This document shows, piece by piece, positions 8,869-18,386 of a DNA stretch of 64,000 bases. The number at the start of each line of letters is the position of its first letter. Position 1 is the stretch's first letter. The notes below the pieces were generated by a model. It was not told where the DNA came from and ran no database searches. It saw nothing but the letters and a program-made list of their open reading frames with translations. The position numbers and the translations under genes are program-made. The stretch comes from CAZTGZ01 sp964613385 (lineage in GTDB: Bacteria; Bacteroidota; Bacteroidia; NS11-12g; UBA9320): positions 62,001 through 126,000 of the forward strand of contig CAZTGZ010000001.1 of assembly GCA_964613385.1 (NCBI GenBank). Direction: 5' to 3'.

Positions 8869-10101
8869 TCAGTTGCCCAGATGTATCAATTTTTCCGTAG
8901 TAGAATAGTTTTCATTTTGAATGGATATCCAATAGATTCCGGCAGGTATCATGGCCAAATTAAGTTCTGAGTTTGATACAGCTTCAGGCAGATACAATAA
9001 GGTCTTGCCGGAGATATCGCGCAGTACAACCTGAAAAGTGGAGTTTCCCGGAAGTTCAATCGTGATCGCCTGTCTGCTCGGATTCGGGTATATTTTAGCT
9101 GAAGCCCGGGGGTAAGAAATACTTGCGGTATTCGCATACATCCAAATAGAAGCCGCAGTGTCCGATTTAAAGAAACTGAGCATTTTTTGGGCTACTTTTT
9201 GTTCTCCGGTGGCCGAGAGATGCAATCCGTCTCCGCCAATGTCGGTTTCACAATCCAGATAGAAGCCGTCCGATTGTGGTGTTTCTCCATCGGTCCAATG
9301 ATATGAACCATACAAAGGCATTACAATGTCGGCCTGGTTGCCCATATATCGATATCCCGGTACTTCTTGATTTGCGCTGTCAATGAGCCATTTAATTGCG
9401 AAACCGTTATAATAGTCCCTTGGATGTAACAATCCCTTTCCGACTGAGGCGCCAGAGTCTTGCTCAACCCATCCGGTCCATGCTCTTGCGGATAAATAGC
9501 ATAGTTTCGCGTTTGGAAAAAGCGTTTTTAATGTCTGTAATAGGGTCAACAAATCCTTTTCAAACCTATGTGGGGCGGAAGGAAATTGTGTATCTCCTAC
9601 CTGAGTGTTTTCGGTTTCTAACCATAAAATTTGCACTTGTTGAAACGAAAGTCCCAAAGAATCGAACTGTTTTAGCGCCGACTTCCAGTAGTTATGTTCG
9701 GGAAGGTTCATTTTTTGAACACCCTGTCCACCGATACAGGTGTTCACTGTAACCAATTCAGATCGCAGGCCCGACTCCTGAGACAGTAATCCCTCAAAAG
9801 CCTCAAATTCCGTTCTGGGGTTTGATGCGCCTACACCTGCCATGACAATTTTACCGGAGGAACTGGCATTTCCATCCACATCCAAAGGAGTGATGTCCCT
9901 GGCTTGTTTCAGGACATTGATCAAATAATCACCCTGAGGAGTATTTGAATTCGGATAAAGCATGCCGGGATAGCCTTTAAATGTTCCGGTAAGTTCAGGA
10001 AGAGGTAACCATCCTGTTTTCGGCAACTGACAATTTTTTTGTGCATTGAGCCACATGGGCATTGAGCAAAAAATGATTAGGGTTAAGAGTCTGGCTTTCA
10101 T
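8869..10101 (-). CDS. T9SS-exported SGNH-like hydrolase
   Basis: This 410-residue protein has a signal peptide (MKARLLTLIIFCSMPMWLNA). The C-terminal 75 or so residues form a type A sorting domain: KIYPNPSRQAITIEL, then LRDISGKTL and IPAGIYWISIQNE, ending EKLIHLGN. That directs export by the type IX secretion system. The central region resembles an SGNH-fold enzyme: a GKIVMAGVGAS block, CIGGQGVQ, and near the end DGLHLSATGEQ, where Asp and His would complete a catalytic triad. The nucleophile Ser cannot be fixed with certainty, so activity (esterase or deacetylase) is inference. It sits alone between guaB and the E1 gene. Confidence 0.68.
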   Translation of the reverse strand: MKARLLTLIIFCSMPMWLNAQKNCQLPKTGWLPLPELTGTFKGYPGMLYPNSNTPQGDYLINVLKQARDITPLDVDGNASSSGKIVMAGVGASNPRTEFEAFEGLLSQESGLRSELVTVNTCIGGQGVQKMNLPEHNYWKSALKQFDSLGLSFQQVQILWLETENTQVGDTQFPSAPHRFEKDLLTLLQTLKTLFPNAKLCYLSARAWTGWVEQDSGASVGKGLLHPRDYYNGFAIKWLIDSANQEVPGYRYMGNQADIVMPLYGSYHWTDGETPQSDGFYLDCETDIGGDGLHLSATGEQKVAQKMLSFFKSDTAASIWMYANTASISYPRASAKIYPNPSRQAITIELPGNSTFQVVLRDISGKTLLYLPEAVSNSELNLAMIPAGIYWISIQNENYSTTEKLIHLGN

Positions 10102-10232
10102 ATATCTTTTGTCATGCAGGTTTGAAAAAGGTTGCTTATTGGCAGAAAATCAACCGGGAACAAATATGAAAAAAATTGAAGCATGCTGAAGTGAACGGTG
10201 AAATACGAAGCCGGAATTCACCCGATGTGAAA

Positions 10233-12308
10233 TTAGTAAGCCAAAAGATTCTTTAAGGCCTGTGTCACCTTTTCAGCATTCGGAAGCATCACTTTTTCCA
10301 GCCCCATATTCAAAGGCACCGCCGGAAGGTTTTCTGATCCCAAAGCAAGAACAGGGGCATCTAAATATTCGAAACATTCTCGTGCTATTCTACCGGCTAT
10401 GGCTTCGGCAAAACTGTTTTGTAGTGTTTCTTCGGTGAGCACAAGTATTTTGTTGTGTTTTCTTACCTGATTATAAATAGCCTCATCATCACATGGGCTC
10501 AAGGTTCTCAAATCAAGAATTTCGATATTCCCATCAAATGTTTTGGCTGCGGCTTCTGCCCACCAGACACCCATGCCGTAAGTAACTACACCAATGGATT
10601 CTCCTTTTTTTACCTTTTCTTCATCCGCTGACCTGTGAATCCGTGCTTTTCCTAAAGGGATGATGTAATCTTCGGATGGTTCAGGACATTTAGCGCCTTC
10701 CGTACCCGGAACTTTACTCCAATAAAGACCTTTATGTTCAAACATCACCACGGGATTTGGGTCATAAAATGCTGCCTTCATCAAACCTTTCATATCGGCA
10801 GCATTGCTCGGATATACCACCTTAATTCCCTTTATGGGCAAAATGCTAGATTCGACCGTACCTGAATGGTAAGGCCCACCTCCACCGTAAGCCCCGGTTG
10901 GAACGCGTATGAGGGATTGTACATGAAATTTCCCCATACTTAGATAACCACTTTTACTGAGTTCGGTCACCAATTGGTTCACTCCCGGCCAGATATAGTC
11001 CGCAAATTGAATTTCAACGATGGGTTTACATCCTACTGCGCTCATTCCGGCAGTTGAACCGATAATATAAGCTTCCTGAATGGGGGTATTAAAGACGCGA
11101 TCCGCCCCGTATTTCTGTGCCAGGGTAGCTGCTTCGCGAAATACTCCTCCCAGTCTGATACCTACATCCTGTCCGTAGAGCAGGGCTTCCGGGTGTTTTT
11201 TCAGTATTTCATCAATGGCAAACAGGGCTGCATCTACCATAATCACTTTTTCCGCTCCGGTTGGTGCTCTCTCCCCGGATTCATGCAAAACAGGTGTAGG
11301 TGCCAAAACATGATCCCATAAGCTTTCCGGAGCAGGTTCGGGAGCGTCAACTGCTTTCTGGAAATCGGTGCGTATCAGTTCAATAGCCTCAGCTTGTATT
11401 TGCTGCAAAGTGTCTTCATCAATCCCCGTTTTGAGCGCCAACGCCTTCATAATCGGAAATGGGTCCTTTAAGGCATGTTCTTCTAAATCATCTCTATACC
11501 ATTCGCTTCTCACACCAGAAGTATGATGACCCAATAACGGGACTTCTGCATGAACCAGAATTGGTTTTCTGTTTTTTCTCAACCATTCAATGGCGTCACC
11601 CATACCCTGGTAACATTGTTCGAAATCATATCCAACCAGTTTGCGGCGCTCCATGCCTTTAAAACCACCGGCGTACTCCCAGGCATCCATGGCGCGCATC
11701 TCATTGCCACTTGCACTTATGCCCCAATTGTTGTCCTGAACGAGGTACATAATAGGTAATTGGTGCAATACAGCCATTTGAAATGCTTCGGCAACCTCTC
11801 CTTCGGTAACAGATCCATCACCCAGTGAACAAACAACAATCGGATTTTCGCCCGCCTTCAGCAATTTTGCTTTTTCGAGATATTGTATTCCCTGAGCAAT
11901 CCCTGTAGTTGGGATGGCCTGCATACCGGTTGCGCTGCTTTGATGTGCCATTTTTGGCATTCCTTCGCGCAAAAGAGAAGGATGTGAATAGTAAGTGCGA
12001 CCTCCGCTGAAAGGATCATCTGCCTTGGTGAGCAGTTGCAGCATTAACTCATATGGTGTCATTCCAATGCCTAATAGCATGGATTCATCGCGATAATATG
12101 GAGCGAGCCAGTCTTCAGAATGAAGGTGAAAAGCGAGCCCTAATTGTATGGCTTCATGGCCTTTTGATGTGCTGTGCACATATTTGGTTATCTGCCGGTT
12201 TTCATCATAAATGGCCGCCATTGCCCTTGCCTTGCACATCAAGGTCCAGGCTTTTAATGCTATTTCCGGAGTTACCGGAAACCTCCTATCTGCTTTTGCT
12301 ATAGTCAT
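10233..12308 (-). CDS. 2-oxoacid dehydrogenase E1, fused alpha and beta subunits
   Basis: This protein of about 691 residues joins both E1 halves in one chain. The N-terminal half has the thiamine diphosphate motif GDGSVTEGEVAEAF ending in DNNWGIS. The second half is the transketolase-like beta part (LLYGQDVGIRLGGVF, NTPIQEAYIIG, IVEIQFADYI) with a C-terminal transketolase domain. E1 decarboxylates a 2-oxoacid and passes the acyl group to lipoyl-E2. The best guess is a branched-chain 2-oxoacid (2-oxoisovalerate) or acetoin/pyruvate type; sequence alone does not settle it. The ATG at 12308 is preferred to an in-frame TTG at 12320, because a near-consensus -7 element (TAAACTTG, 12318-12325) overlaps the TTG. 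E2 and E3 genes are not in the window. Confidence 0.9.
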   Translation of the reverse strand: MTIAKADRRFPVTPEIALKAWTLMCKARAMAAIYDENRQITKYVHSTSKGHEAIQLGLAFHLHSEDWLAPYYRDESMLLGIGMTPYELMLQLLTKADDPFSGGRTYYSHPSLLREGMPKMAHQSSATGMQAIPTTGIAQGIQYLEKAKLLKAGENPIVVCSLGDGSVTEGEVAEAFQMAVLHQLPIMYLVQDNNWGISASGNEMRAMDAWEYAGGFKGMERRKLVGYDFEQCYQGMGDAIEWLRKNRKPILVHAEVPLLGHHTSGVRSEWYRDDLEEHALKDPFPIMKALALKTGIDEDTLQQIQAEAIELIRTDFQKAVDAPEPAPESLWDHVLAPTPVLHESGERAPTGAEKVIMVDAALFAIDEILKKHPEALLYGQDVGIRLGGVFREAATLAQKYGADRVFNTPIQEAYIIGSTAGMSAVGCKPIVEIQFADYIWPGVNQLVTELSKSGYLSMGKFHVQSLIRVPTGAYGGGGPYHSGTVESSILPIKGIKVVYPSNAADMKGLMKAAFYDPNPVVMFEHKGLYWSKVPGTEGAKCPEPSEDYIIPLGKARIHRSADEEKVKKGESIGVVTYGMGVWWAEAAAKTFDGNIEILDLRTLSPCDDEAIYNQVRKHNKILVLTEETLQNSFAEAIAGRIARECFEYLDAPVLALGSENLPAVPLNMGLEKVMLPNAEKVTQALKNLLAY

Positions 12309-12402
12309 TTGGGATGGCAAGTTTACGGATTTTTTGGCAGCACATCAGGATTAAAACAAGCATTTACATTCGTTTAATACCGGATGCACATTTTTTAAGG
12401 TC

Positions 12403-12410
12403 TATTTTTG
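12403..12410 (+). promoter_or_regulatory. -7 promoter element 7 nt before helicase ATG
   Basis: TATTTTTG is a perfect TAnnTTTG element. Only seven bases (TCCCTCG) separate it from the ATG at 12418, so the transcript should begin at or within a few bases of the start codon. No clear -33 element is visible. Confidence 0.6.
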
Positions 12411-12417
12411 TCCCTCG

Positions 12418-14124
12418 ATGAATCAGGAAACAGCCCTTCAGTATTTATATTCCGGAAAGAATGTCTTTCTTACCGGCAGTGCAGGAGCCGGTAAAACCTG
12501 GGTGCTGAACGCATTTATTCGATATTTGCGAATGCATAACATTCCTGTAGCTGTAACGGCATCTACCGGAATTGCTGCTACTCATCTCAATGGGCAAACC
12601 GTGCATTCATGGACCGGCATAGGTATCAAAGATCACTTGAGTCCGGCCGACCTAAAAAAAATTGCAAGCAGGGGTAATATCAAACGCTCCCTAGAAAAGA
12701 CAGAAGTACTGATCATAGACGAAATCAGCATGTTGCATCGCCGGCAATTTGAACTTTGCGATGTAGTTCTGCGCTTCATCCGCAATAACGATTTGCCTTT
12801 CGGAGGCGTACAATTGGTTGTTTGCGGTGACTTTTTTCAATTGCCACCGGTGGCAGATCGAATGGAAGAAAACCGGGAAAGGTATGCATTCATGTCGCCA
12901 ACATGGGTGGCTGCCAATCCGGTAATCTGTTATTTGAACACTCAATACAGACAAAAGGAAGAGAAGGGACTCAACCAGATATTAAATGCCTTGAGATCAG
13001 GCAATTGTGGAGTCGATGAAATTGCCGTGCTCGAGTCTACCAAAGTGAAAGAGTGGACAGATAGCACGCATTTATACACGCATAACATGGATGTTGATGC
13101 ATATAATTTCAGGAAGCTGAAGGATTTGCCGGGCGAAGAAATTCATTTCCAGTCCAAGACCAAGGGAAGGCAAAAAATGGTGGATCAATTGAAACGGAGT
13201 GTGCTTGCCCCCGAGCGATTGGGGTTGAAAATTGGAGCGCGTGTGATGTTCGTTAAAAACAACTATGAACAGGGATATATGAACGGTACGCTCGGCACCA
13301 TCAAGGGTTTCGAAGAGGAAGAAGGGTGGCCTGTTGTACTAACCGACCGTGATAAGGAGATTATTGCTGAAGAGCAGGTTTGGATGGTGGAAGATGAAAA
13401 AGGACAATCGATGGCATCGTATATTCAAATTCCATTGCGTCTGGCCTGGGCCATAACCATTCACAAGAGTCAGGGAATGACGCTGGATTCTGCAGTAGTT
13501 GACCTCAGTAAGACTTTCGAGACCGGTCAGGGATATGTTGCATTGTCGAGATTAAGAGATTTGGATGGATTAAAACTCAATGGACTTAACTTGATGGCCT
13601 TGAATTCCGATGACTTAGTCAGACGCGCAGACAAAAGATTTGCCGAATTAAGTCAGTTGGCCGTGCTCAATTTTCTGGAAATGGAAGGAAAAATGCTTGA
13701 AAACAAGGAAGCCAGAGAAAAGAAATATGTCAGAAACCATGGTATTCGACATACCAGACAAGAGAAGTTGAGTACCTATGAACACACCTTAAAATATGTG
13801 CATCTGAAGTGGCATCCGGAGAAAATTGCTAAGGAGCGAGGTTTAAGTGGGAGCACTGTTTTGAACCATATTTTACATCTGAAACGTCAGGGAACGCCCA
13901 TGGATCTGGAGTATCTCAAACCAAAGGGTCCTGGGCTAACTGAAATCCTGCAAGCCATGGCTCAATTGCGTGCTTTGGGCAATCCGGATGATTTTTCTAC
14001 CAAAACCAGGGGAGAATTGAAATTGGCCTCCATCGTGACAGCCCTTGCTCATAAGTATTCGTACGAAGATGTTCGTATGGCTATGCTATTCGAAGCGGAT
14101 GACATAGTTTTGCAGGGTGCGTGA
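12418..14124 (+). CDS. SF1B (PIF1/RecD2-type) DNA helicase with C-terminal HTH domain
   Basis: This 568-residue protein carries superfamily 1B helicase motifs in order. Walker A is GSAGAGKT at residues 20-27, a STGIAA motif follows, then Walker B LIIDEISML, motif III VCGDFFQLPPV, a TQYRQ motif, and the C-terminal RecA-like motifs TIHKSQGMTLD and YVALSRLRDLDGL. Residues about 455-500 form a helicase-associated helix-turn-helix (KIAKERGLSGSTVLNHIL), seen in Bacteroidota PIF1-like helicases. It probably unwinds DNA 5' to 3' during replication or repair, or resolves G-quadruplexes as PIF1 does. The downstream small gene overlaps it by 8 nt. Confidence 0.9.
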   Translation: MNQETALQYLYSGKNVFLTGSAGAGKTWVLNAFIRYLRMHNIPVAVTASTGIAATHLNGQTVHSWTGIGIKDHLSPADLKKIASRGNIKRSLEKTEVLIIDEISMLHRRQFELCDVVLRFIRNNDLPFGGVQLVVCGDFFQLPPVADRMEENRERYAFMSPTWVAANPVICYLNTQYRQKEEKGLNQILNALRSGNCGVDEIAVLESTKVKEWTDSTHLYTHNMDVDAYNFRKLKDLPGEEIHFQSKTKGRQKMVDQLKRSVLAPERLGLKIGARVMFVKNNYEQGYMNGTLGTIKGFEEEEGWPVVLTDRDKEIIAEEQVWMVEDEKGQSMASYIQIPLRLAWAITIHKSQGMTLDSAVVDLSKTFETGQGYVALSRLRDLDGLKLNGLNLMALNSDDLVRRADKRFAELSQLAVLNFLEMEGKMLENKEAREKKYVRNHGIRHTRQEKLSTYEHTLKYVHLKWHPEKIAKERGLSGSTVLNHILHLKRQGTPMDLEYLKPKGPGLTEILQAMAQLRALGNPDDFSTKTRGELKLASIVTALAHKYSYEDVRMAMLFEADDIVLQGA

Positions 14125-14461
14125 CGATCAGATAAAGTGGCAAAAAATCCAGGACTTCATTTCGGCTCAATTCGGGTCGAAAGCGGATTTAAATAAATTA
14201 CTGCTGTTAATTGGGATTCGGGAGGCCGGTTTATCAGGCGCTAAGTACAGCAAGGAAGAGAAGGTCAAACTCATGCATATCGCTACATGCAGGGTATTGA
14301 GTCCGGGTGGTTATTATAAGTGGGTAGGCAGCGATGAAATGGGATGGCCAGACTGGGAAAAGGTTCAGGATTTGCCCTATTTAGACATGTTTGAACAAGA
14401 GACTTTTATCCGACAGCACATCATTGAGTATTTCGAAAGCGAAGAAATCATACAATTCTGA
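14117..14461 (+). CDS. Small conserved-looking protein coupled to helicase
   Basis: This 114-residue soluble protein starts with GTG inside the helicase gene (8 nt overlap). I do not recognise a domain. It is helical at the N-terminus and has a tryptophan-rich acidic C-terminal half (YYKWVGSDEMGWPDWE). The sequence has no signal peptide or membrane segment. The overlap implies coupled translation with the helicase, so it may act with it. It ends one base before the convergent alpha/beta hydrolase gene. The function is unknown. Confidence 0.75.
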   Translation: MRDDQIKWQKIQDFISAQFGSKADLNKLLLLIGIREAGLSGAKYSKEEKVKLMHIATCRVLSPGGYYKWVGSDEMGWPDWEKVQDLPYLDMFEQETFIRQHIIEYFESEEIIQF

Positions 14462-14462
14462 A

Positions 14463-15290
14463 TCAGGAATGCAGGAGTTGCTCTAATAAGGCCGCATTGT
14501 GATGGTTGAGCAGTTGATGACCCTGATCCGGAGTAATCAATTTCGATGATTTGATTTTGGAAGCAAATTTTCGCGCATTTTCCACCGGAATCACATGGTC
14601 TCTTAACCCAAACAGCAGTCCAACATAAATGGAATGCTCATTGAGTGTTGAAATTACGGCTTTTTGTTTCGGAAGAATGCGGCTCACACTAATCCATCGC
14701 TTCATCAAGGCAGTTCTTTTCGTTTTTGAGGAAATGCTCTCATAAAAAAAAGTCAAAACCCTGGGAGGATAAATTTTGAGTCGTCTTCCCCAACGGATCA
14801 GCCAGAATACAGGTTGTGGTGCCTGAACAAATCCTTCGAACAGGAGGCGACCCGACCAGGTACGTGTTATAAACCAAAAAAGCGGCTTGAACTTTAATCC
14901 ATCTGCGGCAATTAATATGAGTTTTTCCACCATTTCAGGACTGCGCTGTGCGAATCCAAGCGCGTAATTACCCCCGATACTGTAGGCGAGCAATGTAATT
15001 TTACCGGAATAATTGAGGTGTTTAAGAAAAGAGTGAATCAAATCGCATAACGTCTTTTGATTCAAGGCATTGGGTTCTCTCCACCTTGTGCGTCCCTGGT
15101 GGGGAAGGTCAACGGCAATGATGGTATATTCTTTTGAAAGTCTTTCAGTTATCGGATAGAAACTTTTTCCATCGAGTCCATATCCATGAAATGCTATAAT
15201 GAGTTTTGGCCCCCGACCCCATGCGCGATAGAAAATTGTGGATGATTTCCAGGAGAAAACCTCCGTGGATATATTTTCGTTGCGCTCCAT
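14463..15290 (-). CDS. Alpha/beta hydrolase
   Basis: This 275-residue protein has the alpha/beta-hydrolase layout. The oxyanion region is IAFHGYGLDGKSF near residue 30 and the nucleophile elbow is AYSIGGNYALG (Ser in Y-S-I-G-G, about residue 105). An acid residue is plausible in GLRDHVIP, and the catalytic His in DQGHQLLNHH lies near the C-terminus. The strand before the elbow (IIAVDLPHQGRT) is typical of lipase/esterase-like or MhpC-like enzymes. The substrate is unknown. No signal peptide is seen, so it is probably cytosolic. It is divergent from carB, whose promoter begins 7 nt from this gene's start. Confidence 0.85.
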   Translation of the reverse strand: MERNENISTEVFSWKSSTIFYRAWGRGPKLIIAFHGYGLDGKSFYPITERLSKEYTIIAVDLPHQGRTRWREPNALNQKTLCDLIHSFLKHLNYSGKITLLAYSIGGNYALGFAQRSPEMVEKLILIAADGLKFKPLFWFITRTWSGRLLFEGFVQAPQPVFWLIRWGRRLKIYPPRVLTFFYESISSKTKRTALMKRWISVSRILPKQKAVISTLNEHSIYVGLLFGLRDHVIPVENARKFASKIKSSKLITPDQGHQLLNHHNAALLEQLLHS

Positions 15291-15297
15291 TTTATCT

Positions 15298-15305
15298 TAA
15301 CTTTG
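15298..15305 (+). promoter_or_regulatory. carB -7 promoter element (TAACTTTG)
   Basis: TAACTTTG followed by CCC is a perfect match. It lies 24 nt before the carB ATG at 15330. It overlaps a potential TTG start at 15303, which makes that upstream start very unlikely. Confidence 0.6.
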
Positions 15306-15329
15306 CCCGGTTTAAAGTTTCTCAGTTCA

Positions 15330-18146
15330 ATGCCCAAAGATACTTCGATTCGTTCAGTTTTAATCATAGGAAGTGGCCCAATTATCATCGGACAAGCTTG
15401 TGAATTTGATTATTCCGGTAGCCAGGCAGCCCGTTCTTTGAGAGAAGAAGGGATTTCTGTTACGTTGATCAATTCCAATCCGGCCACTATCATGACCGAT
15501 AAAGTTACAGCAGACCATATTTATCTGCTGCCTTTAACAACGGATTCCATAGTTAAAATTCTCGAGGAGCAGCATATTGATGCCGTTTTGCCTACTATGG
15601 GCGGTCAGACTGCTTTAAATCTGGCCATCGAAGCAGAGGAACTGGGAATTTGGGATAAATACAATGTGAAGATGATTGGTGTGGACACCAAGGCCATTGA
15701 AAAGACGGAGAATCGCGAGAAATTTCGTCAGTTGATGGTAGATATTGGCGTGCAGGTGGCCACTTCACAAATAGCGAACAGCTTTCTGGAAGGAAAGGAG
15801 ATCGCTCAAAAAATTGGTTTTCCATTGGTTATTCGCCCTTCATTTACATTGGGAGGCTACGGTGGTGGCTTTGTGCATAAAAAAGAAGACCTTGACGAAG
15901 CCTTGAAGAGGGGGTTAGAAGCTTCGCCAACACACGAAGTTTTGGTAGAGCAGGCAGTTTTGGGTTGGAAGGAATATGAATTGGAGGTGCTGCGTGATGC
16001 TAAAGATAATATGACGGTGATTTGCACCATTGAGAATTTCGACCCCATGGGCATACATACCGGAGAATCTATTACCGTAGCGCCGGCTATGACCTTGAGT
16101 GATACAGCATTTCAGGCCATGAGAAATGCATCGTTTTTGATGCTTCGCAGCATTGGAAATTTCGCAGGTGGTTGTAATGTTCAGTTTGCAATAAATCCTG
16201 AAAATGAAGAACTTATCGCGATCGAAATCAACCCAAGGGTTAGCCGGTCTTCTGCATTGGCTTCAAAAGCAACAGGATATCCTATTGCCAAGATTGCCGC
16301 AAAGCTGGCCATAGGATTTACACTGGATGAGCTCAAGAATCCTGTGACCAAAACTACCTCAGCCTTTTTTGAGCCCGCCATTGACTATACCATTGTGAAA
16401 ATACCTCGCTGGAATTTTGATAAATTCAGAGGCGCCGATCGGCAACTGGGTCTTCAAATGAAATCGGTAGGGGAAGTTATGGCAATCGGAAGAAGTTTTC
16501 AGGAAGCCATACAAAAAGCCTGTCAGAGTCTCGAGCTTAAAAGAATGGGATTGGGTTGTGATGGATGGGAAGAAAAAAGGCTGGAAACCATCGTGAAAAG
16601 CCTGGAATTTCCGAGTTGGGACAGAATTTTCCATATAAAAGATGCGATAAGCCTGGGTGTACCATTAAGTTCCATTCAAAAACTTACCCGAATTGACAGA
16701 TGGTTTCTTGAACAAATCTATGGTCTGGTTAAGGTAGAACGCGAGATTAAAAAATATACATTGGGCAATATTGACCCTGTCGTCTTAAGAAATGCCAAGG
16801 AAAAGGGGTTCAGCGATTTCCAGATAGCACATGCCATGGGAAATTGTACTGAAGACGAGGTATACGAAAAACGCAAGGAGCTGGGTATCAGGAGAGTATT
16901 CAAAATGGTAGATACCTGTTCTGCCGAATTTGAATCGCCGACCAATTACTTCTATTCGACTTTTGACGGAGAAAATGAATCAGAAGTCAGTGATCGCAAG
17001 AAAATCATCGTACTGGGATCAGGCCCGAACCGCATCGGTCAGGGAATCGAGTTCGATTATAGTTGTGTGCATGGGCTGCTGGCGGCTAAAGAAGCGGGTT
17101 TTGAGGCCATCATGATTAATTGCAACCCTGAAACGGTTTCAACGGATTTCGATATGGCCGATAAACTTTATTTCGAACCGGTATACTGGGAACATTTATA
17201 TGAGATAATCGAACATGAGAAACCGGAAGGTGTAATTGTTCAGTTAGGTGGTCAAACGGCCTTGAAATTAGCTAAAAAGCTGAAAGAAAAGGGCATACGC
17301 ATCATAGGAACCGCATTTGAAGATATGGATTTAGCTGAAGACAGGGGTTCCTTTTCTGATTTATTGCACGAACTGGATATTCCATACCCACGATATTGCG
17401 TTGCTGAAGATGCATATGAAGCCATCACCATTGCAAATCAGGTAGGTTATCCGGTATTGGTTAGACCTAGCTATGTGTTAGGTGGACAGGGCATGAAGAT
17501 TGTGATCAATGATGACGAATTGCAACAGGCAGTCATTGACTTACTAGGTGATTTGCCCGGAAACCGGGTGTTGATTGACCATTTTCTTGATCGGGCAGAA
17601 GAAGCTGAGAGCGACAGTATCTGTGATGGTGAAGATGTACATATCATTGGCATCATGGAGCATATCGAGCCTGCAGGCATACATTCCGGGGATTCTTCGG
17701 CAGTATTGCCGCCATTCAGTTTTAGTCCGGTGGTGATGGAGCAAATCGAAAACTATACGCGTAAAATTGCGCATGCTCTAAAAACCGTAGGGTTGCTGAA
17801 TATCCAGTTCGCCGTAAAAGATGAAAAAGTATATGTAATTGAAGCGAATCCAAGGGCATCCAGAACAGTGCCATTTATCTGTAAGGCCTACGATGTTCCA
17901 TACGTGAACATTGCCACCAAAGTGATGTTGGGAACACATAAGCTTAAAGATTTCAGCATTGAGCCAAGGCCTAAAGGGTATGCCATTAAGCGGCCCGTGT
18001 TTAGTTTTAATAAATTCCCGAATGTAAATAAGGAATTGGGTCCTGAAATGAAATCGACAGGAGAGGCCATATACTTTGTTGAATCCACCAAGGATCCGTA
18101 TTTCAGGGAATTGTACAAAGAGAAATCCATGTACTTAAGTCGCTGA
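15330..18146 (+). CDS. carB: Carbamoyl-phosphate synthase large subunit (short form)
   Basis: This 938-residue large subunit uses ammonia from the small subunit, bicarbonate and two ATP to make carbamoyl phosphate for pyrimidines and arginine. Two homologous ATP-grasp halves are visible. Each begins with a P-loop-like segment (LIIGSGPIIIGQACEFDYSG; later VLGSGPNRIGQGIEFDYSC) and each has glycine-rich ATP-grasp loops (RPSFTLGGYGGG; RPSYVLGGQGMK). The chain ends soon after the second half, so the roughly 130-residue MGS-like allosteric domain found in E. coli CarB is absent. Shorter CarB proteins occur in many Bacteroidota. No carA lies in the window. A DUF4834 gene follows after 1 nt. Confidence 0.95.
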   Translation: MPKDTSIRSVLIIGSGPIIIGQACEFDYSGSQAARSLREEGISVTLINSNPATIMTDKVTADHIYLLPLTTDSIVKILEEQHIDAVLPTMGGQTALNLAIEAEELGIWDKYNVKMIGVDTKAIEKTENREKFRQLMVDIGVQVATSQIANSFLEGKEIAQKIGFPLVIRPSFTLGGYGGGFVHKKEDLDEALKRGLEASPTHEVLVEQAVLGWKEYELEVLRDAKDNMTVICTIENFDPMGIHTGESITVAPAMTLSDTAFQAMRNASFLMLRSIGNFAGGCNVQFAINPENEELIAIEINPRVSRSSALASKATGYPIAKIAAKLAIGFTLDELKNPVTKTTSAFFEPAIDYTIVKIPRWNFDKFRGADRQLGLQMKSVGEVMAIGRSFQEAIQKACQSLELKRMGLGCDGWEEKRLETIVKSLEFPSWDRIFHIKDAISLGVPLSSIQKLTRIDRWFLEQIYGLVKVEREIKKYTLGNIDPVVLRNAKEKGFSDFQIAHAMGNCTEDEVYEKRKELGIRRVFKMVDTCSAEFESPTNYFYSTFDGENESEVSDRKKIIVLGSGPNRIGQGIEFDYSCVHGLLAAKEAGFEAIMINCNPETVSTDFDMADKLYFEPVYWEHLYEIIEHEKPEGVIVQLGGQTALKLAKKLKEKGIRIIGTAFEDMDLAEDRGSFSDLLHELDIPYPRYCVAEDAYEAITIANQVGYPVLVRPSYVLGGQGMKIVINDDELQQAVIDLLGDLPGNRVLIDHFLDRAEEAESDSICDGEDVHIIGIMEHIEPAGIHSGDSSAVLPPFSFSPVVMEQIENYTRKIAHALKTVGLLNIQFAVKDEKVYVIEANPRASRTVPFICKAYDVPYVNIATKVMLGTHKLKDFSIEPRPKGYAIKRPVFSFNKFPNVNKELGPEMKSTGEAIYFVESTKDPYFRELYKEKSMYLSR

Positions 18147-18147
18147 T

Positions 18148-18369
18148 ATGCTCGGGAAAATTTTTCTCATATTTATCGGATATATCTTTATACGGATGGT
18201 GCTTTTCTATTTTAAGGCGAGAAAGGCATTTAATGAAGTCATGCGAAATGCGGCTGAGCAGCGCAAACCATTGCGCAAAGAGGGAGAAGTGACCATTTCA
18301 TTTAAAGAAAACAAAGGCAGGTTAAAAGATGACGGTCAATATACCGACTATGAAGAGGTGAAGGATTAA
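18148..18369 (+). CDS. DUF4834-like small membrane protein
   Basis: This 73-residue protein has one N-terminal transmembrane helix (about residues 4-24, IFLIFIGYIFIRMVLFYF). A charged cytoplasmic tail follows, with the segment EGEVTISF and an acidic end (YTDYEEVKD). This layout matches small Bacteroidota DUF4834 proteins of unknown function. It starts 1 nt after the carB stop and is followed by the lytic transglycosylase gene after 17 nt, so all three are probably one transcript. Confidence 0.7.
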   Translation: MLGKIFLIFIGYIFIRMVLFYFKARKAFNEVMRNAAEQRKPLRKEGEVTISFKENKGRLKDDGQYTDYEEVKD

Positions 18370-18386
18370 GCAAAAGAAACTTCATA

